Source of the DNA: Tipula vernalis | Lineage: Eukaryota; Arthropoda; Insecta; Diptera; Tipulidae | Reading direction: 5' to 3' | DNA: 64,000 bases | Assembly: GCA_958295665.1 (NCBI GenBank) | Contig: OY282558.1 | Location: 17,111,409-17,175,408, forward strand | In this document: piece after piece, positions 1 to 10,850 of the stretch | Position numbering within the stretch: position 1 is the first letter of the stretch | How the letters are laid out: every line of letters begins with the position of its first letter | Position numbers and translations under genes: made by a program | The notes under the pieces: model-generated | Seen by the model: the letters and a program-made list of their open reading frames with translations, nothing else | Database searches by the model: none | Told to the model about the DNA's origin: nothing

Positions 1-180
1 CCACGAAATTAGCACCATTCTCTGAGTACATCGCGGTGGGTACATTTTTTCTACTTACGACAAGTTTCAACGCTCCGATAAATGCTTTACTGGATATTTC
101 GCTCACCAGCTCCAAATGGATTGCCTTGACTCTGTCATACAGACGAAAATCGATATGTAGCCCTTGATGTATTTTGAACT
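1..180 (-). pseudogene. BEL/Pao integrase core fragment
   Basis: The minus-strand translation gives the BEL/Pao integrase core signature KAIHLELVSE followed by a segment ending YSENGANFV. The family normally has YSDNGTNF here, where D is the second residue of the DDE triad that coordinates the catalytic metal. In this copy the codon is GAG (plus 20-22 reads ctc), so Asp has become Glu. A frameshift lies near position 110. The fragment is cut by the window edge, so the third acidic residue is not visible. Confidence 0.75.
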
Positions 181-322
181 GGCAGGTAGAATACCCATCA
201 TTAGTACTGACGAATGGCTCAACTAACTATGACAAAATATAGAACAATTATTAGTAATTTTTCGCATTGAGAGAGATGGGATAACAGGGGTGGTCTTGGA
301 CGCTTTTGTGCAGAAGAGCAAG

Positions 323-583
323 CTATGCCTTATTTAGTCGACTAATGACTCTTAGAACGCCGCTTTTGTCCAAAAATGGAGCTAATAATGGCCACTTTCG
401 CTTAAGAACTTGATTTTTGCCGAACAATATTTGAATTTTTTCCTGAAATTCTTCTTGTTCTGCCCATTTTCCTAAAGATTCCTCAGCTTGGTTTAGTTCT
501 GCTAAAGTCACTCCGATACCTGAAAAATTTGACTGTACGTATCTGCTTTCTGTTAATTTAACGCTTTTAGCCCAACAATTCAA
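323..583 (-). pseudogene. BEL/Pao integrase N-terminal (zinc region) fragment
   Basis: An 86-codon open stretch on the minus strand ends with LAPFLDKSGVLRVISRLNKA, which matches the segment preceding the BEL/Pao integrase zinc-binding region (family form LxPFLDxxGLLRVGGRLxNA). It joins RNase H to integrase in the polyprotein. The GG of RVGGR is replaced by IS. The rest of RNase H (about 600-1300) is only recognisable as frameshifted scraps. Confidence 0.65.
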
Positions 584-1310
584 AATAAATTTGTATAAGT
601 AGCCTAGAAGCTTATGGTTTACGAGTTGAGTTGGAAGAATTCCATTAGAGGCACAATCAGTAGAATTATCTGTTGATTGAATGTGACCCCAAGTAGCTTT
701 AGGAATTGTTCCGAGTATTTAAAAAGTTCTATTACGAACAAAGACTGCACAATACTGCATATTTCGAATTGAAGCGATTGGATGATCAGTCTGATAAGCT
801 TAAGCCAGCAGATGAGCCCCAGAATGTTGAAGTCTAGGAACTGCCAACCATAGGTTGGAAATAGAAGTGACTCGAGCTATTGCTGTTATGAGGCTAATGT
901 GCACGGTACCATTACTGGCATCTGAAAATCCACGAATTTCTAGTGGTCTGAATTATTTCAATGGCCGTCAGCGAACGGTGAACTCTCCATTCTTCAGCTA
1001 CGCCTGATGGAAGCTCGTCAACCCACCCCATGTGTAGTAAGTAGTAAGATTTACTGAAATTAACCTTGAATCGGAAGCATTCCTTATGGTCTTACGCTTT
1101 AGATAATTCGATCAACGTTTCGTTTTTTAAGTTCGCTTGGTAAAGATGCTAAAAACTGTGGCACCTTTGATGTCCAGTTATAAAATTGTCAACATATGTA
1201 TCAGTCATTTTGGGAATGCCTCGAGAATGAGCAACACAACTGGCATCAAATGGTTGTGTCAAAGGCTAAAAATGTTTCAGAGGCTTGTGCGGTTCATGCC
1301 ACCATAAGAT

Positions 1311-1700
1311 TCACTGATACATCCATGTGATATCGGCGGTGAATGCTATTTTATGTAACCGGAATCGAACGATGAGGTCAATAAAATCGGATTGGATAGT
1401 CGGGCTAACAAGTATTTTATCATTGAGAGAAAAATGTTGTGCTTTTTCCGAGTCATCAAACACGAAGGGCACCTTCGTTGTTGTGCTATCAGGCTTAATG
1501 ACAGGATGATGAGGAAGATAAAAATGTTCTATGTTTAAATCGAGGTTTTTAGGAAAAATTTCCTTCACGTAATTCAGATCTATGTACTCGTGCATAACTC
1601 GTTTATATTTATTTTTCGAAGCATCATCGCGTATAAAATCGAGCAACTGCCTTGATCTTACGAATTGTCCAGCATTCGTGAATTAGGCGTAAATGGCAAT
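1311..1700 (-). pseudogene. BEL/Pao reverse transcriptase N-terminal fragment
   Basis: The 111-codon minus-strand ORF includes FYLPHHPVIKP, then a TTTKVPFVFDDSEKA segment and LVSPTIQSDFIDLIVRFRLH, ending with FTADITWMYQ. These match the start of BEL/Pao RT, where D of FTADI is the first catalytic aspartate. The ORF stops right after this block; the palm with the YVDD-type motif is lost or scrambled downstream. Confidence 0.8.
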
Positions 1701-2390
1701 TTAACGATGAACCTTCTATCTGGGGCCCTATTATGGGACGCAGTGAATAGATCCTTACAGTAATGCTGGTATGGTATGTATTTTCTAGTCGATGGAACTT
1801 CTTTGAGCTCTCAAAATTTGTGTAGGCTCAGCTACGTTGAAATCCATGTGGAGATTAATATTGTTATTTTTAGTTGTTGAATTTCCTCCACAAATTATTC
1901 TGCTAAGCTCAGTGTTTTGAGCTGTTAGATCGTTTAGTCCTACGTCGTAACACACAGAGCTGCTCCCAAAATAATATCAATATTATTGAACAGAGAGTGC
2001 AGTGGATCGGTGTCAGCGATTTGATTTCGTGTAAGCCTTGATGTAGTCATATAAATGAGGAAATAACCTTTAACTCCGTACATCCTCGTGACACGGCCTC
2101 TAATGTAGCGCCTTCAGCGGAATTCAAAGATTTTTTGATAGGAATTCAAAGATTTTGCAGTAGACCACGAGTCTAACAGAATATGACAGAAATGATGATT
2201 GCTATATTGATCTACCGCTCTTACCAATGCGGTAGACAATAAAGATGTCCTTACGTGGAAAATTATTACCAGATTGTGCTGGTTCGGATGTTATTTTGTT
2301 GTCTACCTTATTTAAATTTCAAACAAAAATTTAATTAAGATAAGGATCAGCATCTGAAATATTTCCATCGTTAAGATATACAACACGTAA

Positions 2391-2702
2391 GTGAAACTGG
2401 GGGAAAAATTTGAGCTGTTGGGACAAGTTAGTAATGTGAAGAATCGAAACCGTGTGCGTCGCTCAAGAACAACTAAGAATATTGCGACTGTAGCCCGTAG
2501 TGTTGAAGAAAACCCAGGTTTGTCGATTGCTCGTCGATCTTTGGAATTAGACATTTCACAAACGACATTACACCGTATTTTGCATAAAGACCTAGGTCTT
2601 AAGGTTTTTAAAGTTCAGCTAACACAAGAACTAAAGTCGGTCGGATTTTCATCGAAAAAAATCATCTTCAGTGATGAGGCCCATTTTCACCACGGAGGCT
2701 AG
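2391..2702 (+). pseudogene. mariner transposase, DNA-binding part and first catalytic Asp
   Basis: A 103-codon ORF. Residues about 26-80 match the second helix-turn-helix of rosa-type transposases (VARSVEENPGLSIARRSLEL, then TTLHRILHKDLGL). After QLTQELK the reading jumps to KKIIFSDEAHFHHGG, so roughly 30-40 residues are absent. The catalytic Asp of FSDEAHF is intact. It ends with TAG directly after HHGG. The first visible residues before VRRSRT are not clearly transposase. Confidence 0.7.
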
Positions 2703-3309
2703 TTTAATAATCAGAATTGTCGCATTTGGGGCTCGGAAAATCCAAGAATGATTGCTGAAAAGCCGCTCCATCCTCAATGTGTCACTGTTTGGTTTTTAGG
2801 CTGGCGGTGTGATTGGACCTTACTTTTTCGAAAATTAGTCTGGTGCAACTGTTATGGTGAATGGATTGCGCTACCGAGCTATAATTAATGATTTTTTATG
2901 GCTGGAATTGGAAGATATTGATGTGGACGACGTTTATTTTCAGCAAGACGGCGCTACGTGCCCCACAAGCAACGAAACAATCGAAATTTTGCAAGAAAAG
3001 TTTCCTGACCGTGTTATTTCTCGAAGAGGTGATCACAATTGGCCACCGAGATCATGTGATTTAACACCTTTAGACTTTTTTCTTTGGGACCATGTGAAAG
3101 ATAAGGTCTATGCCAATGCTCCACAATCGATTCAAGACCCTAAAGATGGAATTCGTGAAGTTATCGAGGACATACTGCCGCAAATGTGCGAATTGGTCAT
3201 GGAAAATTTCATGAAAAGGATATGGTGCTGCAAGCGTAGCCGTGGCGGCCATTTGGCGGCCATGTTAATTGCATACCTTCCTCTTTACAATGAAATAAAC
3301 ATTTATTGA
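2400..3309 (+). mobile_element. rosa-like (DD41D) mariner transposon, internally deleted
   Basis: A Tc1/mariner-superfamily DNA transposon on the plus strand. It has a helix-turn-helix-like N-terminal part (about 2470-2640), then FSDEAHFH with the first catalytic Asp, QQDGATC with the second, and TPLDFFLW with the third. Between the second and third Asp I count 41 residues, the spacing of the rosa family first described from a tephritid fly. The N-terminus before about 2440 is missing and a block after QLTQELK is deleted, since that motif runs almost straight into the first catalytic motif. An in-frame stop (2701) and a frameshift near 2800 break the ORF. I could not place convincing terminal inverted repeats; the 3' end lies after 3309. 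Confidence 0.75.
2854..3309 (+). pseudogene. mariner transposase, C-terminal catalytic part
   Basis: A 151-codon ORF starting at VNGLRYR, containing YFQQDGATCPTS (second catalytic Asp; the usual His of CHT is Pro here), then RRGDHNWPPRSCDLTPLDFF with the third catalytic Asp 41 residues after the second. The tail KRSRGGHLA is the usual rosa-type C-terminus. It is out of frame with the upstream half because of a lesion near 2800, so no full transposase can be read. Confidence 0.75.
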
Positions 3310-6085
3310 TTTCTCTTAAAAAATACTCGTTTTTTTTTTAATATCAAAATGAAACCTCTTACTGGAAAACCCTTTATATAAAAATTACGATAAATCCATT
3401 TTCGGCCATCATAGCAAAGCTGGAGATCGGATGTACGTAGTAATATCATTCCACGACGACCTATGTACAGTGGCTTGATTGTTTCGTGTTCTGATAATGA
3501 ATTTGTATTTTCAATTATTTCATAATTCCTTGTGTACCGAAGCCATTTCACGTCGGACCATTTACATTTATATCCTTTCTCATCCACATTCCTCCACGCA
3601 TGTATTTTGATTTCGACTATTTTGAGCCTTTTCGCAAAATCAAAAACATGTTACAGACAGTACGAAAAAATGAAAACCATTCAATGAATACCACACTCCT
3701 TGTGAGTAGGAGAAGATGCAATTGTATTACCGACCTTTGAAAGAACGAAATTTGGGCCTATGTCACTATCATCAAATGATTCATTAAAGTTTTCACTCAA
3801 ACTAGAATCGTTATGGTAATCATTAAGTTGCAACAAATGTGACTTTTATTTACTTCTCGAGTGGCTTATCCTAAAACAAAATTTTATAGTAGCTATTAAA
3901 AATGTAGTGTGAAGAAAATGCAAAAGACATACCTAAAGGAAATGTAAAAAGTAGATTAAGCAAACAAAAAGCATTTTCGTTTAAAATCACATAGGCGACT
4001 CTACCTTTTTGGTACGTTTACATTGAATGAATGTAGATGATTTTTTTTGCTTAGAATGCCAAATTGTTGGTGCACGTAATTTCTATGAGCACAGCAATAT
4101 TCACCCTACCATAAATAGATAATTAATTCTGCAGCCGTTAATTTTGTATCCTCGAAAGTTGATGATTCACGCTCTATTATTGCATTAGCAAATGCATCCC
4201 TTACTTTGTTTATTAGATATCGGAACCCCATTTCTTCTTCTGTATACATTCGTATTAAGATGTTACACATTACCGAACATGTGTAAAATTTCCGAAATTA
4301 TTAAAATATTATGCCGTATAAATAAAGTAATTTTGGTAAATAATCATGCAAAATTACATCCCGCACTTATGATGTCAATCATTAGTGTGTTTCATGCCAA
4401 ATAATTATATCGCGTACATCCATATCAAATTAGGTTTACTCGCGTGTGTGTGAATTACCAATTTGTTCGGCACTTTATTAAAACAAAGTACAAAATCATT
4501 GCAAAAAATTATTTTAGAAACCTGAACACAGAAAAATGATAATTACAATTAAATTTTAATTTAATTTAATAAAAAATTGGACTCGGTCGAATTATAAAAA
4601 CACAACTTTACTATAATCAGGTGCCATCATCACTATAATCAGAAATAATTGTGTTGTTGACTGAATGATTTTGGGTTGAAAATATGACGAAAGAGAAAAC
4701 TAGAAAAAAAAAATTCTAACAACTCATCGAATTCACAGGGACCAGCCAACTAAACCATCTATACATTACTTATATTGAGCAGACAAGAAATTCACAAGAA
4801 TTATAATTTATGACCAAACATAAAATACGGTTTTATGTTTTGTTTTTGTACACAAACATATTTCGGTTTTACAAATCGAACGATGAATTTTTAAAATGTC
4901 CGATCTAATTAAGATAACAATTGTACACTATAATTTTTTTTCTTTTTGGTGTTTACGGACATAAACTATACAGTCATGTTTTGTAACGAATTATAGAGAG
5001 AAAATATTAGAAATTAGAAACATACAACCATATTATATATGATCAAATATAATTAAAGGGTCGTTAAATTCTTTTTTACAAGATTCGAGTTTCTTTATAT
5101 ATCGATAATATTTGACCAACATAAATTAGGGTCATCGTGTTGTTGTAGTATATACGAGTGTTTTTATAATAAGAAATAAGAATTTCTCGCCTAACATTTT
5201 TTTTTTTTTCATGTTGTCTTGTTTCCTTAAATTAGGATAATTGAAATGTTATATTTTATGGTTTTTTGTTTTGGGAGAATGGGGAGGGGAATAGACGGAC
5301 GAAATGAAAATCAAAAAATCTTCAACTTTCTATTTTACTTCAGACGGTTAAAGACGAAAAGTTATATAATTATTGGATCTGCGATATATTTATATGGGGG
5401 ACGACATTTCTATTTTAGGAATGCATGTTCACTTCAAAATTATTGGCATGTAAGTTCAATAAAATGTCATAGTGTTAAGATTAAGAATAGATTGTATAAG
5501 GTGAAACAATTTGATATTTGGTCTTGAAATACTTATGATTTATCATAACATGGTATATAGAAATTTGTTGAGCAGGTACTAAACAACGAACTACAACTAA
5601 TGCTAAAACTATATTTCTGGGTCAATTTGCAGTTTATTTTGGTCTTATACTCTTTATTTGAGCAATCTGAATGGTCGAACTAAAGATACACATAAGTTGA
5701 TAAAAATCGTTTTATTTCGCTGAACTTTAAGTATGTTATGGCTAATGTGCAAAATAGGAGAATCTACATATCGGTAAATGTACACATTTCCCAAAGTGAG
5801 CGGTCAATGTGCGTATAAATTGAACAAAATACTCATATTTCGTACATTTTCCGGTGAATATAAACTGTCTAATATCCAGAATTTATTTATGAATTCGGAT
5901 CTAAAAAAATAATAATAGTTATTATTGTTGTTGATTTGATTGCAGCAGCTTCCAAATGTCAAATGTCTGTAAATGTCAAATTTAATCAAACTATTTGAGA
6001 GTTGTAAATTTAGTAAAAATAAAAAAGACAAGGAGTCTGTAAAAAATCGTCGAAGAGAAAGTCAAAAAAATAGTGTTTACCTTGC
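3310..6085. other. AT-rich stretch without recognisable genes
   Basis: No protein family is recognisable. A 94-codon minus-strand ORF (3303-3587) overlaps the mariner 3' end and resembles nothing I know. A short segment at 5735-5815 (GGCTAATGTG, then AAATGTACACATTT) recurs in reverse orientation at about 23390-23560, suggesting an unnamed dispersed repeat. Confidence 0.4.
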
Positions 6086-6090
6086 CCACC

Positions 6091-6212
6091 ATATTGGACA
6101 ACTGTAGTGCGATTATTATCGGGTTAAATAGAAAAATATGACAACACAATTGTTTGATTATAACGAAGTGCAAAAACCAAAATACAGTCCACTTGCCCAC
6201 GAAATTTATACA
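6091..6212 (+). repeat. 5' LTR remnant of BEL/Pao no. 2
   Basis: About 120 bp, alignable with 11746-11858 in the same orientation. Shared blocks include CAACTGTAGTGCGATTA, TTTGATTATAAC and CAGTCCACTTGCCCACGAAA. It ends ...TATACA, consistent with the TGT...ACA ends common in BEL/Pao. The exact 5' limit is uncertain because homology extends a little left of the first TGT (6103). Confidence 0.6.
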
Positions 6213-6228
6213 TAGTCCTTTGAGCCGG
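6213..6228 (+). promoter_or_regulatory. putative primer-binding site of BEL/Pao no. 2
   Basis: TAGTCCTTTGAGCCGG directly follows the ACA end of the 5' LTR remnant. A functional site would start TGG, complementary to a tRNA 3' CCA; here it reads TAG, so one change is inferred. The tRNA is not identified. Confidence 0.4.
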
Positions 6229-6289
6229 ATCCACCGCCATTTTGAAAAATTACTAAATCAAACACGTGTTGTATAAGGTCTTGGTAGTT

Positions 6290-6437
6290 ATGGCACAACC
6301 ATTGGAAGTGCTAAAGCGAAGAAGATCGAGCATTAAAGGCAGCTTTACAAAGTTGAAGGCGTATGTTGGTAATTTGTCAACAAGGAAAAAATCTTCGCAC
6401 TCAATGAACAAGACCAGTCGTAATATGATGCCATTGA
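6290..6437 (+). pseudogene. BEL/Pao no. 2 gag, N-terminal piece
   Basis: The reading starting MAQPLEVLKRRRSSIKGSFT fits the beginning of BEL/Pao Gag (basic helix followed by KxSFTRLxxxV). It runs without a stop to the foldback insertion at 6440. The insertion left a diverged copy of its target (CCATTGAGC at 6431, CCATTTAAC at 9055), so gag resumes beyond 9063. Confidence 0.65.
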
Positions 6438-6439
6438 GC

Positions 6440-9054
6440 ATACTGTTAAAGTTAGCCGAAAGTTGCCAGTCGAAAGTGAAATGTCGATAATGCAGATCGA
6501 TCTGTCGATCTGAAGTTGAATCGTTGTCGATCTGTTGTCGATCTGAAGTTGAATCGTTTTATGTAATTTGTTAATAGCTATCAAATGAAAAAATTCTGTT
6601 CAAGTTTCCCGTGGAAAATCTCGGAAAATTCGAGTTTCCAAAAATTATTAGAAAATTTGGATAAAATCACCTCTAGAGTGATATCTCTGGAGATGAATTG
6701 AATTAATGTGATTTGTCTATTGCTATCGCAGGAAAAAAATTCAGTTAAAGTTTCCCGTGGGAAATCTCGGAAAATTCGATTTTCCAAAATTTAAAATCCC
6801 GAGATTTTCCACGAACAACTTGAATTGAATTTTTTTCCTGCGATAGCTATTGACAAATCACATCAATGCAATCTATCTCCAGATATAACACTCTTGAGGC
6901 TGATTTTATTCAAATTTTCTAATAATTTTTGGAAAATCAAATTTTCCGAGATTTCCCACAGGAAACTTGAACTGAATTTTTTTCCTGCGACAGCTATTGA
7001 CAAATCACATCAATCCAATTCATCTCCAGACATATCACTCTAGAGGCTGATTTTATACAAATTTTCTAATAATTTTTGGAAAATCGAATTTTCCGAGATT
7101 TCCCACGGGAAACTTGAACTGAATTATTTTCCTGCGCTAGCTATTGATAAGACACATCAATGCAATCAATCTCCAGACATAACACTCTAGAGTCTGATTT
7201 TATTCAAATTTTAAAATAATTTTTGGAAAATCGAATTTTCCGAGATTTTCCATAGGAAAATTGAACTGAATTTTTTTCATACGATAGCTATTGAACCACA
7301 TCAATGCAATCAATCTCCAGACATAACACTATAGAGGCTGATTTTATTTATCCATTTCCCAATTTCGGCTGGAAACTTTTTTGGATTTTCCGAGATTTCC
7401 CATGGGAAACTTGAACAAAATTTTTTCCTGCAATAGCAATTGACAAATCACAGCAATGCAATCCATCTCCAGACATAACACTCTAGGGGTTCATTTTATA
7501 CAAATTATTATAATAATTTTTGGAAAATCGAATTTTCCGAGATTTCCCATGGGAAAGTTGAACTGAATTTTTTTCCTGCGCTAGCTCTTGATAAGTCACA
7601 TTAATGCAATCTATCTCCAGACAAAACACTCTAGAGGCTGATTTTATTTATCCATTTCTTACTTTCGGCTGGAGACTTTTTTGCATTTTCGGAGATTTCC
7701 TACAGGAAACTTGAACTGAATTTTTTTTTCCTGCAATAGCAATTGACAAGTCACATCAATACAATCCATCTCCAGACATAACACTCTAGAGGCTGATTTT
7801 ATACAAATTATTTTAATAATTTTTGGAAAATCGAATTTTCGGAGATTTCCCACGGGAAACTTGAACTGAATTTTTTTCCTGCGCTAGCTATTGATAAGTC
7901 ACATCAATGCAATCTATCTCCAGACATAACACTCTAGAGGCTGATTTTATTTATCCATTTCTTACTTTCGGCTGGAAAATTTTTTGCATTTTCCGAGATT
8001 TTCCACGGGAAACTTGAACTAAATTTTTTTCCTGCGGAAGCTATTAACAAGTCACATGAATGCAATCTATCTCCAGATATAACCCTATAGAGGCAGATTT
8101 TATACAAATTTTTTTAATAATTTTTGGAAAATCGAATTTTCCGGGATTTCTTAAGAAAAACTTGAACTGAATTTTTTCCTGCGCTAGCTATTGACAAATC
8201 ACATCAATCCAATTCATCTCCAGACATATAACTCTAGAGGCTGATTTTATACAAATTTTCTAATAAATTTTGGAAAATCGAATTTTCCGCGATTTCCTAC
8301 GGGAAACTTGAACTGAATTTTTTTCATGCGATAGCTATTGAATTGCATCAATGCAATCCATTTTCAGACATAACACTCTGGAGGCTGATTTTATTTATCC
8401 ATTTCCTACTTTCGGCTGGAAACTTTTTTGCATTTTCGGAGATTTCCCACGGGAAACTTGAACTGGCAAATCACAGCAATGCAATCAATCTCTAGACATA
8501 ACACTCTAGAAACTCATTTTATACAAAAAATTTTAATAATTTTTGGAAAATCGAATTTTCTGAGATTTCCCACAGGAAACTTGAACTGAATTTTTTTCCT
8601 GCGCTAGCTATGGATAAGTTACATCAATGCAATCTATCTCCAGACATAACACTCTAGAGGCTGATTTTATTTATCAATTTCTTACTTTCGGCTGGAAACT
8701 TTTTTGCATTTTCCCAGATTTCCCACGGAAAACTTGAACTGATTATTTTTTCCTGCAATAGCAATTGACAAATCACATCAATGCAATCCATCTCCAGACA
8801 TAACACTCTAGAGGCTGATTTTATACAAATTTTTATAAAAATTTTTAGAAAATCGAATTTTCCGAGATTTCCCACGGGAAACATGAACTGAATTTTTTTC
8901 CTGCCATCGCTATTGACAAGTTACATCAATGCAATCTACCTTCAGACATAACACTCTAGAGGCTGATTCATTTTCGGCTGGAATGTCAATAAGATAATCT
9001 GCATTATCGACTTTTCACTTGCGCCTGGAAACTTTTGGCTAACTTTAACAGGGT
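6440..9054. mobile_element. foldback (FB-like) element, copy A
   Basis: A 2615-bp inverted-repeat element. It starts ATACTGTTAAAGTTAGCC and ends with the reverse complement type GGCTAACTTTAACAGGGT; the same termini bound copy B at 60108-61518. The left arm is about 350 bp and the right arm about 2250 bp, meeting at a near-palindrome around 6757-6813. The right arm is a tandem array of roughly 15 units of about 147 bp, each containing TCTAGAGGCTGATTTTA-like and GAGATTTCCCACGGGAAAC-like blocks. No coding capacity is visible. FB elements of Drosophila are known for long internally repetitive inverted repeats and a 9-bp target duplication. The 9-bp flanks here agree at 7 of 9 positions. Confidence 0.85.
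6790..8960. repeat. tandem array of ~147-bp units in the FB right arm
   Basis: The landmark (A/G)GAGGCTGATTTTA recurs near 6895, 7044, 7192, 7335, 7486, 7635, 7790, 7938, 8090, 8239, 8384, 8513, 8659, 8814 and 8956, giving spacings of about 130-160 bp. Two unit subtypes mix irregularly: one carries ATAATTTTTGGAAAATCGA, the other TTACTTTCGGCTGGAAAC. It is part of the foldback element, not an independent satellite. Confidence 0.8.
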
Positions 9055-9063
9055 CCATTTAAC

Positions 9064-9540
9064 AGGTGTACTACGGGTTAGTCGCGGGATTAAATGAATG
9101 GGAGCAAAATACAAGTATTAGTATTGGAGTAATAGATACACAGATGAATGATACCGTAAGTGTCGTGCGGATGGTAACACCTGAAGTGAAACTTCCAGGA
9201 CTACGGGTGCATAAATTTATAATGGACAATACACCGAATGGCAAACTTTTTACCAGTTATTTACCACTACCATTCATAACAGCGCCAACCTACATCCAGT
9301 GCAAAAATTCCAATTTTTGGTAATTTCGCTAGGACAGGAACCGGCACGTTTAATCCGCCACATGGACATAACCGAAGCGAACTACATTCCGGCGTTAGAT
9401 AAATTAAAGGAGCGATACGATCGCAAACGCCATATTGTGAATAAATTTATTCAAATGTTTTTGGAGCAACCGAATATTCCGAAACCAAGCGCTCAAAGTT
9501 TGAGAACTATGCTATGTACGATGTGTCGGACGAAGTGATA
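9064..9540 (+). pseudogene. BEL/Pao no. 2 gag, central part (DUF1759-type)
   Basis: After the foldback insertion the gag reading resumes with frameshifts. Visible signatures are YTEWQTFYQLF, HPVQKFQFLVISLGQEPA and RLIRHMDITEANYIPALDKL, all typical of the BEL/Pao capsid-like domain. Frame changes occur around 9225 and 9300. The zinc-knuckle end of Gag and the whole protease are absent, since RT begins about 10 bases after this block ends. Gag would form the particle that packages element RNA; this copy cannot. Confidence 0.8.
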
Positions 9541-9544
9541 CGTG

Positions 9545-10500
9545 AAAGAAACTAGTGTCACAACCAAACTGAGGGTTGTCTTCGATGCGTCGGCTCGAAA
9601 ATCATCTGGAGTGTCGTTAAATAATACCTTAATGGTCGGACAAACCATACAAAATACTTTATATCATATCCTAATAAAGTTCCGCAAACACCGCATAGTA
9701 TTCGGAGCAGACATCAAGAAGATGTACCGTCAGATACGGATCCATTCTAGTGACCGTAAATACCAACGAATACTATAGAGAGAATGAAGAAGATCCCATC
9801 GATATCTACGAACTAAACACCGTAACATATGGTATAACTCCGTCACCATATTTAGCTACCCGTACCCTTCAAATGATTGCTGATAAAAATGAAGACATTT
9901 CCCCAAAGGCCGCACGAACGATAAGGGACAATATGTACGTGGATGACCTGTTAAGTGGTGCTAATAGCGTGGAAGATGCGATGAGAACTTGTGGCGAGAC
10001 TGTAGATCTGCTAACCCATGCCGGGATGAATCTGAGGAAATGGAGTTCTAATTCAACAGTTTTACTAACCAAATTCAACGAAAACGTACGGTCTGAAACA
10101 TCCATTAGCTTCAATCAGCCCGAGTGTAGCACACAAATATTGGGGTTGAAGTGGGAACCGAAAGCTGACCATTTTACGTACCAAATTAATCTTGATGCGA
10201 CACCAACCTTCACCAAACGCAGAGTATTATTAGAGTTTAGCCGAATCTTCTATCCAATTGGCTTGTTATCTCCTTTCATCGTGAAGGTCAAGATGATGTT
10301 TCAAGAATTGTGGATGCTAAAGTTATCGTGGGACGAACTAATGCAACCAGAAGCACGTACAAAGTGGTCGAAGCTACGTGACGAAATTCCCCAATTGCAA
10401 TCAATAACAATATCTCGATGGTTAGGGCAGTTCAAGGATAAAAGCTTGCTGCATGGTTTTTCAGATGCCAGCGAGAAGGCTTATGCTGCTGCCGTATATT
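9545..10500 (+). pseudogene. BEL/Pao no. 2 reverse transcriptase
   Basis: Two overlapping open frames (9542-9778 and 9750-10550) give TTKLRVVFDASA, SLNNTLMVGQTIQ, a VFGADIKKMYRQI block with the first catalytic Asp, and NMYVDDLLSG with the YVDD active site at about 9933. The thumb/connection region follows, with GMNLRKWSSN, LGLKWEP and FYPIGLLSPFIVKVK. A frameshift near 9760 separates the fingers from the palm. The catalytic residues survive, but the fingers N-terminus and upstream protease are missing. Confidence 0.9.
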
Positions 10501-10850
10501 TAGAAAGACAAAGGTGGCACCAGTTCCAACCGTATCGGTACCAAAATTAGAACTGTGTGGTGCCTTATTGATAGCTGAGCTAATTCGGCACGTAGGTCGC
10601 ATTCTAGAAATTCCAGATGATCAAATGTATGCGTGGACAGATTCTCGCATAGTCCTCGATTGGCTGTCCGATGTTCCACAAAGATGGAAGGTGTATGTGG
10701 CTAATCGCACCAGTAAAATTCTGAAACTATTACCGCGTGAACGTTGGTTCCATGTACCATCAGCTTGCAATTCAGCGAACTGTGCGACTCGGGGTTTAAA
10801 ACCGCACGAATTACAACACCATCGATTGTGGTGGTATGGTCCAGATTTTT
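10450..10850 (+). pseudogene. BEL/Pao no. 2 RNase H
   Basis: GFSDASEKAYAAAVYL carries the first acidic residue, PKLELCGALLIAELIR the second and YAWTDSRIVLDWL the third. The last is normally Asp in an NSADCATRG-type motif, but here it reads CNSANCATRG, so Asp is Asn. A frameshift near 10510 breaks the ORF between the first and second motifs. RNase H removes the RNA strand during cDNA synthesis. Confidence 0.85.

Larger units (their letters stand above)
1..2090 (-). mobile_element. BEL/Pao retrotransposon no. 1, decayed pol fragment
   Basis: Read on the minus strand, this stretch carries, from high to low coordinate, a protease-like end (about 2090-1940), reverse transcriptase (about 1700-1300), an integrase zinc-region segment (583-323) and the start of the integrase core (180-1). 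The order protease, RT, integrase on one strand identifies a BEL/Pao pol. No LTRs are visible and the element runs off the left edge. Stops and frameshifts break every domain. The rosa-like mariner lies immediately upstream of it in the element's own direction. Family assignment is firm, boundaries are not. Confidence 0.8.

Noticed and set aside
2312..3252. Minus-strand ORFs opposite the mariner
   Set aside because: Shadows of the plus-strand transposase reading.
3303..3587. 94-codon minus-strand ORF
   Set aside because: Overlaps the mariner 3' end, ends in a Lys/Phe-rich homopolymer translation and matches no family I can name.
5246..5527. 93-codon plus-strand ORF in AT-rich DNA
   Set aside because: Low-complexity composition, no splice context and no recognisable domain.
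7659..8884. Short minus-strand ORFs within the foldback arm
   Set aside because: They repeat with the ~147-bp unit and reflect its sequence, not a gene.
6800..8960. Regularly spaced repeats that could suggest a CRISPR array
   Set aside because: Units are ~147 bp, diverged, contain no unique spacers and are the arm of a foldback element in a eukaryotic genome.
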